Numbered from the stretch's first letter, positions 1 through 5,779 are shown. The stretch: DNA of 5,931 nucleotides from Dehalococcoidia bacterium (GCA_030627025.1 DAOUSX010000081.1:1-5931); one strand, 5' to 3'. Notes: generated by a model not told the origin, from the sequence alone. Translations and numbers: made by a program.

Positions 1-11
1 CGGGAGCGGAA

Positions 12-22
12 TATAATATAAT
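12..22 (+). promoter_or_regulatory. Possible tandem -10 boxes upstream of purE
   Basis: Two overlapping perfect TATAAT hexamers occur at 12-17 and 17-22, about 120 nt before the purE start and just upstream of the hairpin repeat. The matching -35 boxes would fall at or before the window edge, so they cannot be checked. The AT-rich patch could instead be the tail of an upstream gene: one frame stops at 19-21, and another stays open from position 3 to a stop at 148-150. I list it as a candidate promoter only. Confidence 0.3.
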
Positions 23-45
23 GCTATCCTCAAGGGAAAGGAAAA

Positions 46-133
46 TTCACCCTCACCTTACCTCTCCCGTCAAGGGAGAGGTAACTTTAAATAATTCTCC
101 CTCCCCTGGCGGGAGGGAGTTAGAGGGAGGGGG
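46..133 (+). repeat. Double-hairpin dispersed repeat, copy A (before purE)
   Basis: This non-coding element has two perfect hairpins. The first pairs 58-68 with 74-84 (11 bp, loop GTCAA). The second pairs 97-105 with 111-119 (9 bp, loop CTGGC). It then ends in GTTAGAGGGAGGGGG. A near-identical copy in the same orientation lies at 1883-1965. The stems are conserved while the spacer and second loop differ, which suggests a structured RNA or a REP/BIME-like mobile unit. The terminal G-rich part contains GGAGG at 126-130, correctly spaced for purE. There is no T-run after either hairpin, so I do not call it a terminator. Confidence 0.85.
126..130 (+). promoter_or_regulatory. purE ribosome binding site supplied by the repeat
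   Basis: GGAGG lies 9 nt before the purE ATG. It is the 3' end of repeat copy A rather than unique sequence, so translation of purE appears to depend on a dispersed repeat. The 9-bp hairpin at 97-119 sits immediately upstream and leaves this site single-stranded. Confidence 0.65.
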
Positions 134-139
134 ACACAA

Positions 140-592
140 ATGCCATTAGTGGGAATAGTGCTCGGTAGCAAAACAGACGCTGATATGATACAGCCTGCCA
201 TAGATATGCTGGAAGAATTAGGAATTGATTATCAACTCTCCGTTATTTCGGCTCATAGAAACCCGGAGAAGGTGAGGGAATATGGATTGGAGGCAGAAAA
301 AAGAGGAACCGAAGTCATCATTGCCGCCGCTGGTTATGCTGCACATCTTCCCGGAGTATTAGCTAGTTGGACACCAATTCCCGTAATCGGTGTTCCTCTG
401 CCCACCAGCAAGTTAAAAGGCATAGATGCTTTGCTTTCCGTAATTCAGATGCCCGCTGGCGTTCCTGTAGCTTGTGTGGGCATAAATGCTGCCAAGAACG
501 CCGCCTTGCTCGCTGCACAGATTCTGGGAATTAAATATGACAAGATCAAACAAGCCTATGCTAAGTATAAACAGGGGTTAGCTGGAGAATAA
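140..592 (+). CDS. purE: N5-carboxyaminoimidazole ribonucleotide mutase / AIR carboxylase catalytic subunit PurE
   Basis: This is a cytoplasmic enzyme of de novo purine synthesis that forms CAIR (carboxy-AIR); as a class I enzyme it normally takes N5-CAIR made by PurK. The 150-aa product shows the PurE hallmarks in order: the GSKTDAD phosphate-binding loop near residues 9-15, the catalytic-histidine motif SAHRNPEK (37-44), AAHLPG (67-72), PVIGVPL (80-86) and QMPAGVPVA near 103-111. The C-terminal helix NAAKNAALLAAQIL follows. AAHLPG with SAHR points to class I rather than the animal-type class II. It is slightly short for the family (about 160), and the usual glycine-rich stretch before NAALLAAQIL (like IGKAGAAN in E. 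coli) seems two residues shorter. A Tyr also replaces the usual Gly in AGGAAHLPG. No PurK is visible in the window. The start is fixed by GGAGG at 126-130. The stop is one base before the purB ATG, so the two are surely cotranscribed. Confidence 0.96.
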   Translation: MPLVGIVLGSKTDADMIQPAIDMLEELGIDYQLSVISAHRNPEKVREYGLEAEKRGTEVIIAAAGYAAHLPGVLASWTPIPVIGVPLPTSKLKGIDALLSVIQMPAGVPVACVGINAAKNAALLAAQILGIKYDKIKQAYAKYKQGLAGE

Positions 593-593
593 T

Positions 594-1898
594 ATGATTG
601 AGCGCTACTCAAGACCCCGGATGAAAAAAATATGGTCTGATAAGAGCAAGTTCGACAAGTGGCTTGAGGTAGAAATAGCTGTCTGCGAAGCCTGGACAGA
701 GCTGGGCGAAATCCCCAGAGAAGCAATGACCAAAATAAGGAAAGCTAACTACAACCTGGACCGCATCGCTCAATTTCTCAGGGTAACTCACCATGACATG
801 ACTGCCTTCCTTAAATCAGTGGCGGAAAGCCTCGGCGAGGAATCGCGTTTCATCCATCTTGGGCTTACTTCCTCAGACGTTATGGATACCGCTTTAAGCC
901 TCCAATTAGTGGAATCAGCTGATATCCTAGCACAGGATATTACTGAACTTATTTCCACCTTAGAGAATAAAGCCATAGAACACAAATACACCATTATGAT
1001 AGGGCGAACCCATGGCGTTCATGCTGAGCCAACCACCTTTGGCTTGAAATTGGCGTTATGGGTTGAAGAGATGAGACGCAATGCACAAAGATTAGAGGAT
1101 GCTAAGCAAACCATCTCCGTAGGTAAAATCTCGGGAGCAGTGGGCACATACGCTACCGTATCTCCAGAAGTGGAGAAATTGACTTGTCACAAATTAGGAC
1201 TCACTCCTGCTCCAATCTCAAGCCAGATAATCCAGCGCGACCGCCATGCCCAATTTGTCGCTACTTTAGCCATAACCGCCAGTTCACTGGAGAAATTCGC
1301 CACCGAAATCAGAAGCCTTCAAAGGACTGAAATCCTCGAAGTTGAGGAACCATTTGAAGTGGGACAGACAGGCTCTTCAGCGATGCCCCACAAGAGAAAT
1401 CCCGAGCTTTGTGAACGTATTTGCGGCCTTGCCAGATTAATAAGAGGATACGTCACCACCTCATTGGAAAACATCGCATTATGGCACGAGCGTGATATCA
1501 GCCATTCCTCAACAGAGCGCATCATCCTGCCTGATTCCTGCCTGGCACTGGATTATATGCTCTCTTTGCTTACCTCGGTAATAAAGGAGCTCAAGGTCTA
1601 CCCCGAAAATATGCGTCGTAATCTCGAGCTTACTCAAGGATTGATCTTCTCACAGCGGGTTCTCCTCGCTTTAATAGACAAAGGATTAAATCGAGAGGAA
1701 GCCTATGAAATGGTGCAGCGGAATGCTATGGAGGCCTGGCAGCAAAAGAAGAGCTTCCTATCTCTTCTCGAAGCAGATAATCGGGTTGCCGCCCATCTAA
1801 CCAGGTCGGAATTAGAATCCCTATTTGACTATAACTACTACTTGAAGCATGTGGATAGCATTTTTGAGCGGTTGGGGTTGGTTTCACCCACACCTTAA
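594..1898 (+). CDS. purB: Adenylosuccinate lyase PurB
   Basis: PurB cleaves SAICAR to AICAR plus fumarate in IMP synthesis, and adenylosuccinate to AMP plus fumarate. It is a cytoplasmic homotetramer of the fumarase/aspartase superfamily. The 434-aa length is normal for the bacterial short form. Visible motifs are THHDMTAF (65-72), TSSDVMDT (92-99), GRTHGVHAEP (137-146) with the catalytic His at about 140, and the fumarate-lyase signature GSSAMPHKRNP (260-270) with the catalytic serine at 261/262. The C-terminal ADSL domain follows. The start is supported by GGAG at 584-587, inside the end of purE, 6 nt before the ATG; the one-base gap implies translational coupling. The last four codons (SPTP) and the stop lie in repeat copy B, so the extreme C-terminus has been rewritten by the element without touching the active site. 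Confidence 0.97.
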   Translation: MIERYSRPRMKKIWSDKSKFDKWLEVEIAVCEAWTELGEIPREAMTKIRKANYNLDRIAQFLRVTHHDMTAFLKSVAESLGEESRFIHLGLTSSDVMDTALSLQLVESADILAQDITELISTLENKAIEHKYTIMIGRTHGVHAEPTTFGLKLALWVEEMRRNAQRLEDAKQTISVGKISGAVGTYATVSPEVEKLTCHKLGLTPAPISSQIIQRDRHAQFVATLAITASSLEKFATEIRSLQRTEILEVEEPFEVGQTGSSAMPHKRNPELCERICGLARLIRGYVTTSLENIALWHERDISHSSTERIILPDSCLALDYMLSLLTSVIKELKVYPENMRRNLELTQGLIFSQRVLLALIDKGLNREEAYEMVQRNAMEAWQQKKSFLSLLEADNRVAAHLTRSELESLFDYNYYLKHVDSIFERLGLVSPTP

Positions 1899-1965
1899 TC
1901 CTCTCCCGTCAAGGGAGAGGAAAATAGTCCTCCCTCCCCTTGAGGGAGGGAGTTAGAGGGAGGGG
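1883..1965 (+). repeat. Double-hairpin dispersed repeat, copy B (purB/purC junction)
   Basis: This is a second copy of the element before purE, in the same orientation. Hairpin 1 pairs 1899-1907 with 1913-1921 around the same GTCAA loop. Hairpin 2 pairs 1930-1938 with 1944-1952 around CTTGA. The tail GTTAGAGGGAGGGG matches copy A. The spacer between hairpins is about 4 nt shorter and unlike that of copy A. The element starts inside purB, giving its final SPTP codons and TAA, and ends 12 nt before the purC ATG. It could moderate readthrough or RNA processing between the two genes, but no T-tract follows. Confidence 0.85.
1959..1963 (+). promoter_or_regulatory. Repeat-derived ribosome binding site of purC
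   Basis: GGAGG from the tail of repeat copy B is the only good Shine-Dalgarno near purC. It is 14 nt from the ATG at 1978, longer than ideal. A closer ATG at 1967-1969 is followed by one codon and TAA, so it cannot start purC. It might capture ribosomes and lower purC translation. Confidence 0.5.
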
Positions 1966-1977
1966 AATGATTTAAAT

Positions 1978-3009
1978 ATGTCTATCTTGTTGGAAACCAA
2001 CTTATCATTCCCTTTATTCAAGCGTGGCAAGGTGCGAGACGTCTATGATTTAGGAGACAAGCTTCTCATCGTATCCACTGACCGCATCTCTGCCTTCGAC
2101 TATGTCCTACCCTGCGGCGTGCCTGAAAAGGGAAGAATTCTCAACCAGCTCTCAGCCTTCTGGTTTAAAAAAACAGACCATATTGTCCCCAATCACTTTA
2201 TCGAGACAATTGATAGCCTCGCCGCGCTTCAGGACGTTATTGCCACTGCCTCCACTGTCATTCCGAGCACCCCTACCGGCATTGCGAGGAACGAGATTCC
2301 TCGCCTGTCATTGCGAGGGACAGGGTCCCGAAGCAATCTCTTGACAGGCTCGGAACAAGCTCCGCAATCTCAAAGGAAGAGAGATTCCTCGCCTACGCCC
2401 GGAACAAGCCTTGTAGGTCGCTCCATGCTTGTAGCCAAAGCCCAGCGTATCCCGGTGGAATGCATCATTCGAGGCTATCTTTCTGGTTCAGCCTGGGCAG
2501 AATATGAACAAAGCGGCAGAGTTGGCAACATTCGATTGCCATCTGGAATCGAGGAAAATGAGGAACTTCCCCAGCCCATCTTCACCCCCACCACCAAAAG
2601 CGATATGGAGCATGACCGCCCTTTGACCAGGGAGGATGTAACAGAGCTTGGCATTGAGCACTTAATGGCAGAAATGGAACGAAAGAGTTTACTCATCTAT
2701 CGATTTGCTCAGGACTACGCTAAAACCAGGGGCATCATAATCGGCGATACCAAATTTGAATTTGGTCTCATCGATGGTAAGCTATCGCTTATCGACGAGT
2801 TATTAACGCCGGACTCAAGCCGTTTCTGGGATGCTGGTCAATACGAAGTTGGGCAATTTCAGCACAGCCTTGATAAACAGCCTGTGCGTGATTGGCTGCT
2901 TGCTTCAGGGTGGGATAAGGAATCCCCACCACCCATATTGCCACCAGAGGTAATTCAAGCCACCACAGAGCGCTACAACAAGATTTACAGCCTATTTACC
3001 AAAGAGTAG
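1978..3009 (+). CDS. purC: Phosphoribosylaminoimidazole-succinocarboxamide synthase PurC, with an in-frame repeat insertion
   Basis: SAICAR synthetase joins aspartate to CAIR using ATP in the cytoplasm, between the PurE and PurB steps. The 343-aa product begins with the ATP-lobe motif FKRGKVRDVYDLGD (14-27) and STDRISAFD (33-41). Then come IPVECIIRGYLSGSAW (158-173), FTPTTKSDMEHD (202-213), GDTKFEFG (256-263) and LIDELLTPDSSRFW (271-284). These fit the longer, yeast-like PurC subfamily of about 300 residues. Residues from about 91 to 145 have no PurC character, are rich in S, R, P and T, and are encoded by palindromic repeat DNA (2255-2415). Conserved sequence resumes at GRSMLVAKAQ, so the frame is kept and all catalytic motifs remain. 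The enzyme is probably active with an extended surface loop, but this is inferred. It is the third gene of the pur operon. The start matches the family N-terminus; ribosome binding site spacing is long (14 nt). Confidence 0.95.
   Translation: MSILLETNLSFPLFKRGKVRDVYDLGDKLLIVSTDRISAFDYVLPCGVPEKGRILNQLSAFWFKKTDHIVPNHFIETIDSLAALQDVIATASTVIPSTPTGIARNEIPRLSLRGTGSRSNLLTGSEQAPQSQRKRDSSPTPGTSLVGRSMLVAKAQRIPVECIIRGYLSGSAWAEYEQSGRVGNIRLPSGIEENEELPQPIFTPTTKSDMEHDRPLTREDVTELGIEHLMAEMERKSLLIYRFAQDYAKTRGIIIGDTKFEFGLIDGKLSLIDELLTPDSSRFWDAGQYEVGQFQHSLDKQPVRDWLLASGWDKESPPPILPPEVIQATTERYNKIYSLFTKE
2255..2415 (+). repeat. GTCATTGCGAGG-type palindromic repeat cluster inserted in purC
   Basis: This stretch is a mosaic of a dispersed palindromic repeat. 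It contains CTGTCATTCCGAGC at 2255-2268, CATTGCGAGG at 2280-2289 and TGTCATTGCGAGGG at 2306-2319, running on to GAAGCAATCTC ending at 2340. CGCAATCTC...GAGATTCCTCGCC at 2363-2392 follows. Perfect stems include 2284-2291 with 2297-2304 (8 bp, loop CGAGA) and 2366-2371 with 2381-2386. GGAACAAG occurs twice (2352-2359 and 2401-2408). In another frame it reads CHCEGQGPEAIS, the familiar translation of this repeat class. Boundaries are approximate because no uninterrupted purC is available for comparison. It contains no stop in the purC frame. Confidence 0.8.
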
Positions 3010-3022
3010 AATTATTAAGGAT

Positions 3023-3099
3023 GTCCCTGTAGCTCAATTGGATAGAGCGGCTGCCTTCTAAGCAGCGGGTTGTGGGTTCGAGTCCCGCCAGGGACGCCA
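3023..3099 (+). tRNA. tRNA-Arg (anticodon UCU), CCA encoded
   Basis: A full cloverleaf can be folded. The acceptor stem pairs 3023-3029 (GTCCCTG) with 3089-3095 (CAGGGAC). The D stem pairs GCTC 3032-3035 with GAGC 3045-3048. The anticodon stem pairs 3050-3054 with 3062-3066 around loop CTTCTAA, with TCT at 3057-3059. A 5-nt variable region comes next, then the T stem 3072-3076 with 3084-3088 (one G-U) around TTCGAGT. Discriminator G at 3096 and encoded CCA at 3097-3099 complete it. It should read AGA and AGG arginine codons. It begins 13 nt after the purC stop with no terminator between, so it may be processed from the pur transcript. Confidence 0.97.
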
Positions 3100-3208
3100 T
3101 GAGGCTTGTGGATTGTAGAATATGGTTCACTGTCGCAATACACATTCTCTCGGATGCCCTAGTAGTAGCGGGGATTTTCTGCAATAATGTTCAGGGGTCG
3201 GGCGCGAT
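3100..3208. other. Intergenic spacer between tRNA-Arg and the surface-protein genes
   Basis: No gene, strong terminator or repeat is visible. TGCAATAAT at 3180-3188 resembles an extended -10 element, but no -35 match lies 17 nt upstream and the resulting leader would be very short. AGGGG at 3193-3197 is a modest Shine-Dalgarno for the next gene. The promoter of the surface operon is therefore unresolved. Confidence 0.4.
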
Positions 3209-4636
3209 ATGAAGCCTCGAAAATTGTTGTGGTTGAGCCTTTTGATGGTGGCTAGTCTGGTTGTGCCTGCCTTTCTGCAATTCTATGTAGTTCCTCCCCA
3301 GGTGGCGATGGCCAGCCCCGATACAGTTACTTATTATTTCAACGCTTATGGTGCCGAGGTTTGGGAGGACAGTCCAGCTTCTATGACCGATGACAATCTC
3401 GATACCTATGCTTCTACCAACAACGCAGGAGAATTTCAGCTTAATAATGCAAATAACTGTTCCGGAACAGGTTTAGGGCCAATCAGCAAAGTTGAGCTTC
3501 GGGCTTATGGATATGGAGATGGCGGAGATTTTATCTATCTTCGACCGGTTTTCACCGCAGGAGACGGAACTAACCACACGTGGACTCCAGGAACATCGCC
3601 TGGCTGGAGTCCTTACTATAATATTACTAGTGATACCAATGCCCCCACTTCATGGAACTGGAGCAATGTTCAGGAACTTGACGTTGATGTGGTGTATGAT
3701 GGTTTAGCTAAACCAAATCCTTTGTATATTGCTAAAGTTGAGATTTGGGTTACTTATACACCAAATGTTCCGCCCACTGTGGATGAGCCGACAGTTACTC
3801 TTTCGATGACTCCACAGTCACAAGCATGGGTCAATGTTACCATTACCGATAATAACAAGCTATCTGACCTTTCTACGGTAGAGACAGTTTTGTTCTACGA
3901 TGCTGATGGCAGCTATACTGACCCTGGAGCGTCCCCGACTCCTGATACCCAGACTCTTGCCATTATGACCTGGTATGCATCGAATGACACTTTCGCCATC
4001 CAATCTGGTTCTCCTTCCACCTGGTCAATAGATAATGCAACTTGCACACATCCGGCTCTCACCGAATATACTGGCGATTGGAAATTTAGTTTCCAGCCAG
4101 GCAAGGTAGCTACCGAGACCACTGGTAAGTGGTTTGCAAGAGTTAACGCTACTGATAGTGCCTCTGAAGTGGGTAGTAATCACACCACTACTGGCAGCGA
4201 TATGCAGTGGTATGGCGAGATAACGGTGAGTACCGCCACAGTTGATTTTGGGACTGTAGACCTGGGGTCAGCCTTTGCTACAAATAATAAAACCGCAACC
4301 GTTAAGAACATCGCTAATGGCAACTATAACGAAGAAGCCAAGACCGACGATGGCTCAGGAAATGGCAAGTGGCTCGGTGTTACAGCAAATGTGACCCTCA
4401 ATACCGCCGGTACTCCTGGATCTGGTGAGTTTTCCCTGGCAATCGATGATACCACTACTCTGGCTAGTTCGGTAAACATGAGCACGGCTTATCAAGCGAT
4501 AAACAGTACTGGAGTTCAGACTGGCGAGGCTGGCTATCCCAGTGGTGACCACGGATTGTGGCTAGCGCTGGGGGCAGCGGGCATCGAACCAACAGAGTAT
4601 AGTGGAACGATTTATTTCCAGATTGCAAACGGCTAA
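3209..4636 (+). CDS. Secreted beta-rich surface protein of unknown function
   Basis: I do not recognise a named family. The 475-aa product starts with a clear Sec signal peptide: basic MKPRK, a hydrophobic core to about residue 30, and AMA at 33-35 before Ser36. The mature part looks all-beta and is rich in T, N, S, G, W and Y. Residues 36-185 form a first module ending in SWNWSNVQELDVDVVYDG...VEIWVTYT, a pattern like carbohydrate-binding or jelly-roll modules. Residues 188-340 look Ig/cadherin-like (PPTVDEPTVTLS, VNVTITDNN, GKWFARVNATDSAS). Residues 341-475 are a C-terminal domain with VDFGTVDLGS, GKWLGVTANVTL and a final SGTIYFQIANG, loosely resembling WxL or camelid-like beta-sandwich modules. 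There is no C-terminal membrane anchor, LPXTG motif or catalytic motif. The stop is 5 nt before the next signal-peptide start, so it is the first gene of an operon. Start choice rests on the signal peptide and on AGGGG 11 nt upstream. Confidence 0.85.
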   Translation: MKPRKLLWLSLLMVASLVVPAFLQFYVVPPQVAMASPDTVTYYFNAYGAEVWEDSPASMTDDNLDTYASTNNAGEFQLNNANNCSGTGLGPISKVELRAYGYGDGGDFIYLRPVFTAGDGTNHTWTPGTSPGWSPYYNITSDTNAPTSWNWSNVQELDVDVVYDGLAKPNPLYIAKVEIWVTYTPNVPPTVDEPTVTLSMTPQSQAWVNVTITDNNKLSDLSTVETVLFYDADGSYTDPGASPTPDTQTLAIMTWYASNDTFAIQSGSPSTWSIDNATCTHPALTEYTGDWKFSFQPGKVATETTGKWFARVNATDSASEVGSNHTTTGSDMQWYGEITVSTATVDFGTVDLGSAFATNNKTATVKNIANGNYNEEAKTDDGSGNGKWLGVTANVTLNTAGTPGSGEFSLAIDDTTTLASSVNMSTAYQAINSTGVQTGEAGYPSGDHGLWLALGAAGIEPTEYSGTIYFQIANG

Positions 4637-4641
4637 GGTAA

Positions 4642-4779
4642 ATGTCTAAACTGAGATGGGGGGCAGCTTTAACTGTCCCCCTTATCTTTATTACTCTTTT
4701 TTCCTTTTTGCTAACCCCCCCTGCCAGTAAAGGCTGGAGGGTTAGCAATGTCGGGCAGCTTTTATCGCCAGAAGCTTGA
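4642..4779 (+). CDS. Signal-peptide reading frame, probably the frameshifted 5' end of the next gene
   Basis: This 45-codon frame starts ATG 5 nt after the preceding stop, with AAGG at 4635-4638 just upstream (short spacing). It encodes a basic start (MSKLRW), then about 18 hydrophobic residues (to FSFLLT), then runs out of frame to TGA at 4777. It overlaps the first 10 codons of the anchored protein that follows. Removing one C from the C7 run at 4715-4721 joins the frames as FLLTPLPVKAGGLAMSGSF, with a good signal peptidase site after VKA. The same organisation is seen in the third gene (FTLLTLPLAY...VSA, then GSF). I see this as the missing export signal of the following gene. The alternative is a chance hydrophobic frame produced by a T-rich intergenic tract. 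Confidence 0.6.
   Translation: MSKLRWGAALTVPLIFITLFSFLLTPPASKGWRVSNVGQLLSPEA
4658..4681 (+). terminator. G/C hairpin with T-rich downstream tract (possible attenuator)
   Basis: GGGGGGCAG at 4658-4666 pairs with CTGTCCCCC at 4673-4681 (9 bp including one G-U, loop CTTTAA). A T-rich stretch follows, with T6 at 4697-4702 and T5 at 4705-4709. The T-runs start 15 nt after the stem, not directly, which weakens the terminator reading, and the whole region also codes for the putative signal peptide. It may lower expression of the downstream genes relative to the first. Confidence 0.35.
4715..4721 (+). repeat. Poly-C tract (C7) at a probable frameshift
   Basis: Seven consecutive C lie between the signal-peptide core and the mature domain. 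The downstream frame is closed by TAA at 4712-4714, just before the tract, and the upstream frame closes at 4777-4779, so any frame switch must occur between 4715 and 4776. The C-run is the only homopolymer in that interval long enough for easy slippage. C6 gives one continuous frame; C7 breaks it. Confidence 0.7.
4736..4740 (+). promoter_or_regulatory. Shine-Dalgarno for the internal ATG at 4748
   Basis: GGAGG lies 7 nt before the ATG at 4748, an optimal arrangement. It supports translation from that ATG even when the upstream signal-peptide frame is out of phase, and would give a product without a signal peptide. It is the main argument against reading 4748 simply as an internal codon. Confidence 0.6.
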
Positions 4780-5779
4780 GCTGCCTCAAGGGGTAAATAT
4801 AAGCTCCCCGGGCATTTATGTGGTCATATTCAACAATGGCGACGATGCGCTCAAAATCAATATGACCACTGAGGCTCCGATGGGAGTGAAGTTAGCGCTC
4901 TCTGAGGAAGATTTCGCTCTCAACGCTGGAGAACAGAAAAGGGTGATGGTTGGCGTTAATGTCACTGAGGATGCTGTTCCCGGAGAATATGCGCTTAAGA
5001 TAAGTGCTGAAGCCCAGAGGGAAGGTGCCGGCATAAAAATCGTTGGCTCTGTTGCTCAGACCGCTACGTTAACCATCGTTGGTGAAACAGCTTCAGTGGA
5101 GGTAACCGCAGTCAACCCCGGCGGCGAGCCTATGCCTGCAGTGGTCAGGTTATATAAACTGGTAGATAGCGAGAAAGCGGACTTTGGCTATTCCGAGACG
5201 GGGAGTCTCAAAATCAAAGTATCGCCGGGAAAATACCTTGCTGAAGCTTATGTTGGTGGGAAAAAGCTCGCTGAGGAGACCTTCGATATAGCCGCGGACG
5301 AGGAGAAGACGATAATCCTCACTGTGAAAACGGTTTGCTTTGATGGCTTTGGCATTGTTCCTAATTACTACACCGAGACCGGCAAGCTCGCCTTCGTCCA
5401 GGTAGTATATACCATAAACAACCTTTACCAGACCTACCCTGAAGCTGAGGTGGTGCTCAAGGTGACATTTGATGGCACTCCGTTAGAGGAGACCACGGTG
5501 GCAACGCTTACCCCACTGGAGAAGGGGAGAGTTGAGCTAAAATATAATTACATCCCCGCTGGAGGCTGGGTGGATGGGACTTATGGCTTCATGCTTCAGT
5601 TGAATCTGGAGGGTGAGCCCTATGCTACCACCCTGGAGGAGGAATTGAATGCGAGTGGTGAAGTCGCAGGAGCCAGCCACAGCCGCTATTACATTATTGG
5701 CGGAGTAGCGGCGGCAGTAATCATCGGCGGGGCATATTTCTTGATGAAGAGAAAGAAGACTAAAGCTTCATCTGCTTGA
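4748..5779 (+). CDS. Ig-like surface protein with C-terminal membrane anchor
   Basis: I do not recognise a named gene. The 343 residues appear as three beta-rich parts. Residues 1-112 resemble an Ig-like/NEW3 fold (VVIFNNGDDALKINMTTEAP, then FALNAGEQKRVMVGVNVTEDAVPGEY split by short turns). Residues 114-193 resemble a carboxypeptidase-regulatory-like or PEGA module (PMPAVVRLYKL, VSPGKYLAEAYVGG). Residues 195-300 are a third beta domain (TINNLYQTYPEAEVVLKVTF). One transmembrane helix at about 314-333 is followed by the basic tail KRKKTK, the topology of a cell-surface protein anchored by its C-terminus. Such a protein needs an N-terminal signal, which this frame lacks. The frame-corrected gene from 4642 would be 378 aa, with Met at 4748 as residue 36. 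The order Ig-like domain, middle domain, C-terminal anchor recalls DUF916-type proteins. It is 18 nt from the next gene and cotranscribed. Confidence 0.85.
   Translation: MSGSFYRQKLELPQGVNISSPGIYVVIFNNGDDALKINMTTEAPMGVKLALSEEDFALNAGEQKRVMVGVNVTEDAVPGEYALKISAEAQREGAGIKIVGSVAQTATLTIVGETASVEVTAVNPGGEPMPAVVRLYKLVDSEKADFGYSETGSLKIKVSPGKYLAEAYVGGKKLAEETFDIAADEEKTIILTVKTVCFDGFGIVPNYYTETGKLAFVQVVYTINNLYQTYPEAEVVLKVTFDGTPLEETTVATLTPLEKGRVELKYNYIPAGGWVDGTYGFMLQLNLEGEPYATTLEEELNASGEVAGASHSRYYIIGGVAAAVIIGGAYFLMKRKKTKASSA

Noticed and set aside
58..119. Rho-independent terminator formed by the repeat hairpins
   Set aside because: Both hairpins are strong, but no T-run follows either of them, and a coding gene with a good ribosome binding site starts 20 nt later.
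46..133. Purine riboswitch or other leader RNA upstream of purE
   Set aside because: The leader is accounted for by the dispersed repeat that also occurs before purC. I see no purine-riboswitch three-way junction core.
3..150. Open frame from the window edge through repeat copy A into the start of purE
   Set aside because: Its translation is almost entirely the repeat (SPVKGE, SPSPGGRELEGG). It could be the tail of an upstream gene, but nothing recognisable precedes the repeat in the window.
46..1965. CRISPR array from the repeated hairpins
   Set aside because: There are only two copies, nearly 2 kb apart, with genes between them and no regular spacers.
2102..2344. 80-codon reading frame inside purC containing CHCEGQGPEAIS
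   Set aside because: It is an out-of-frame reading of purC and of the inserted palindromic repeat. That peptide is the usual spurious translation of this repeat family.
2996..3184. 62-codon minus-strand reading frame over the tRNA
   Set aside because: It is the reverse translation of the tRNA gene (the SLAGLEPTTRC-like stretch is typical of such artefacts) and has no support as a protein.
4464..4748. 94-codon minus-strand frame across the surface gene junction
   Set aside because: It runs antisense to the end of the secreted protein gene and the signal-peptide region, with no ribosome binding site or protein character. The + strand frames explain the sequence better.
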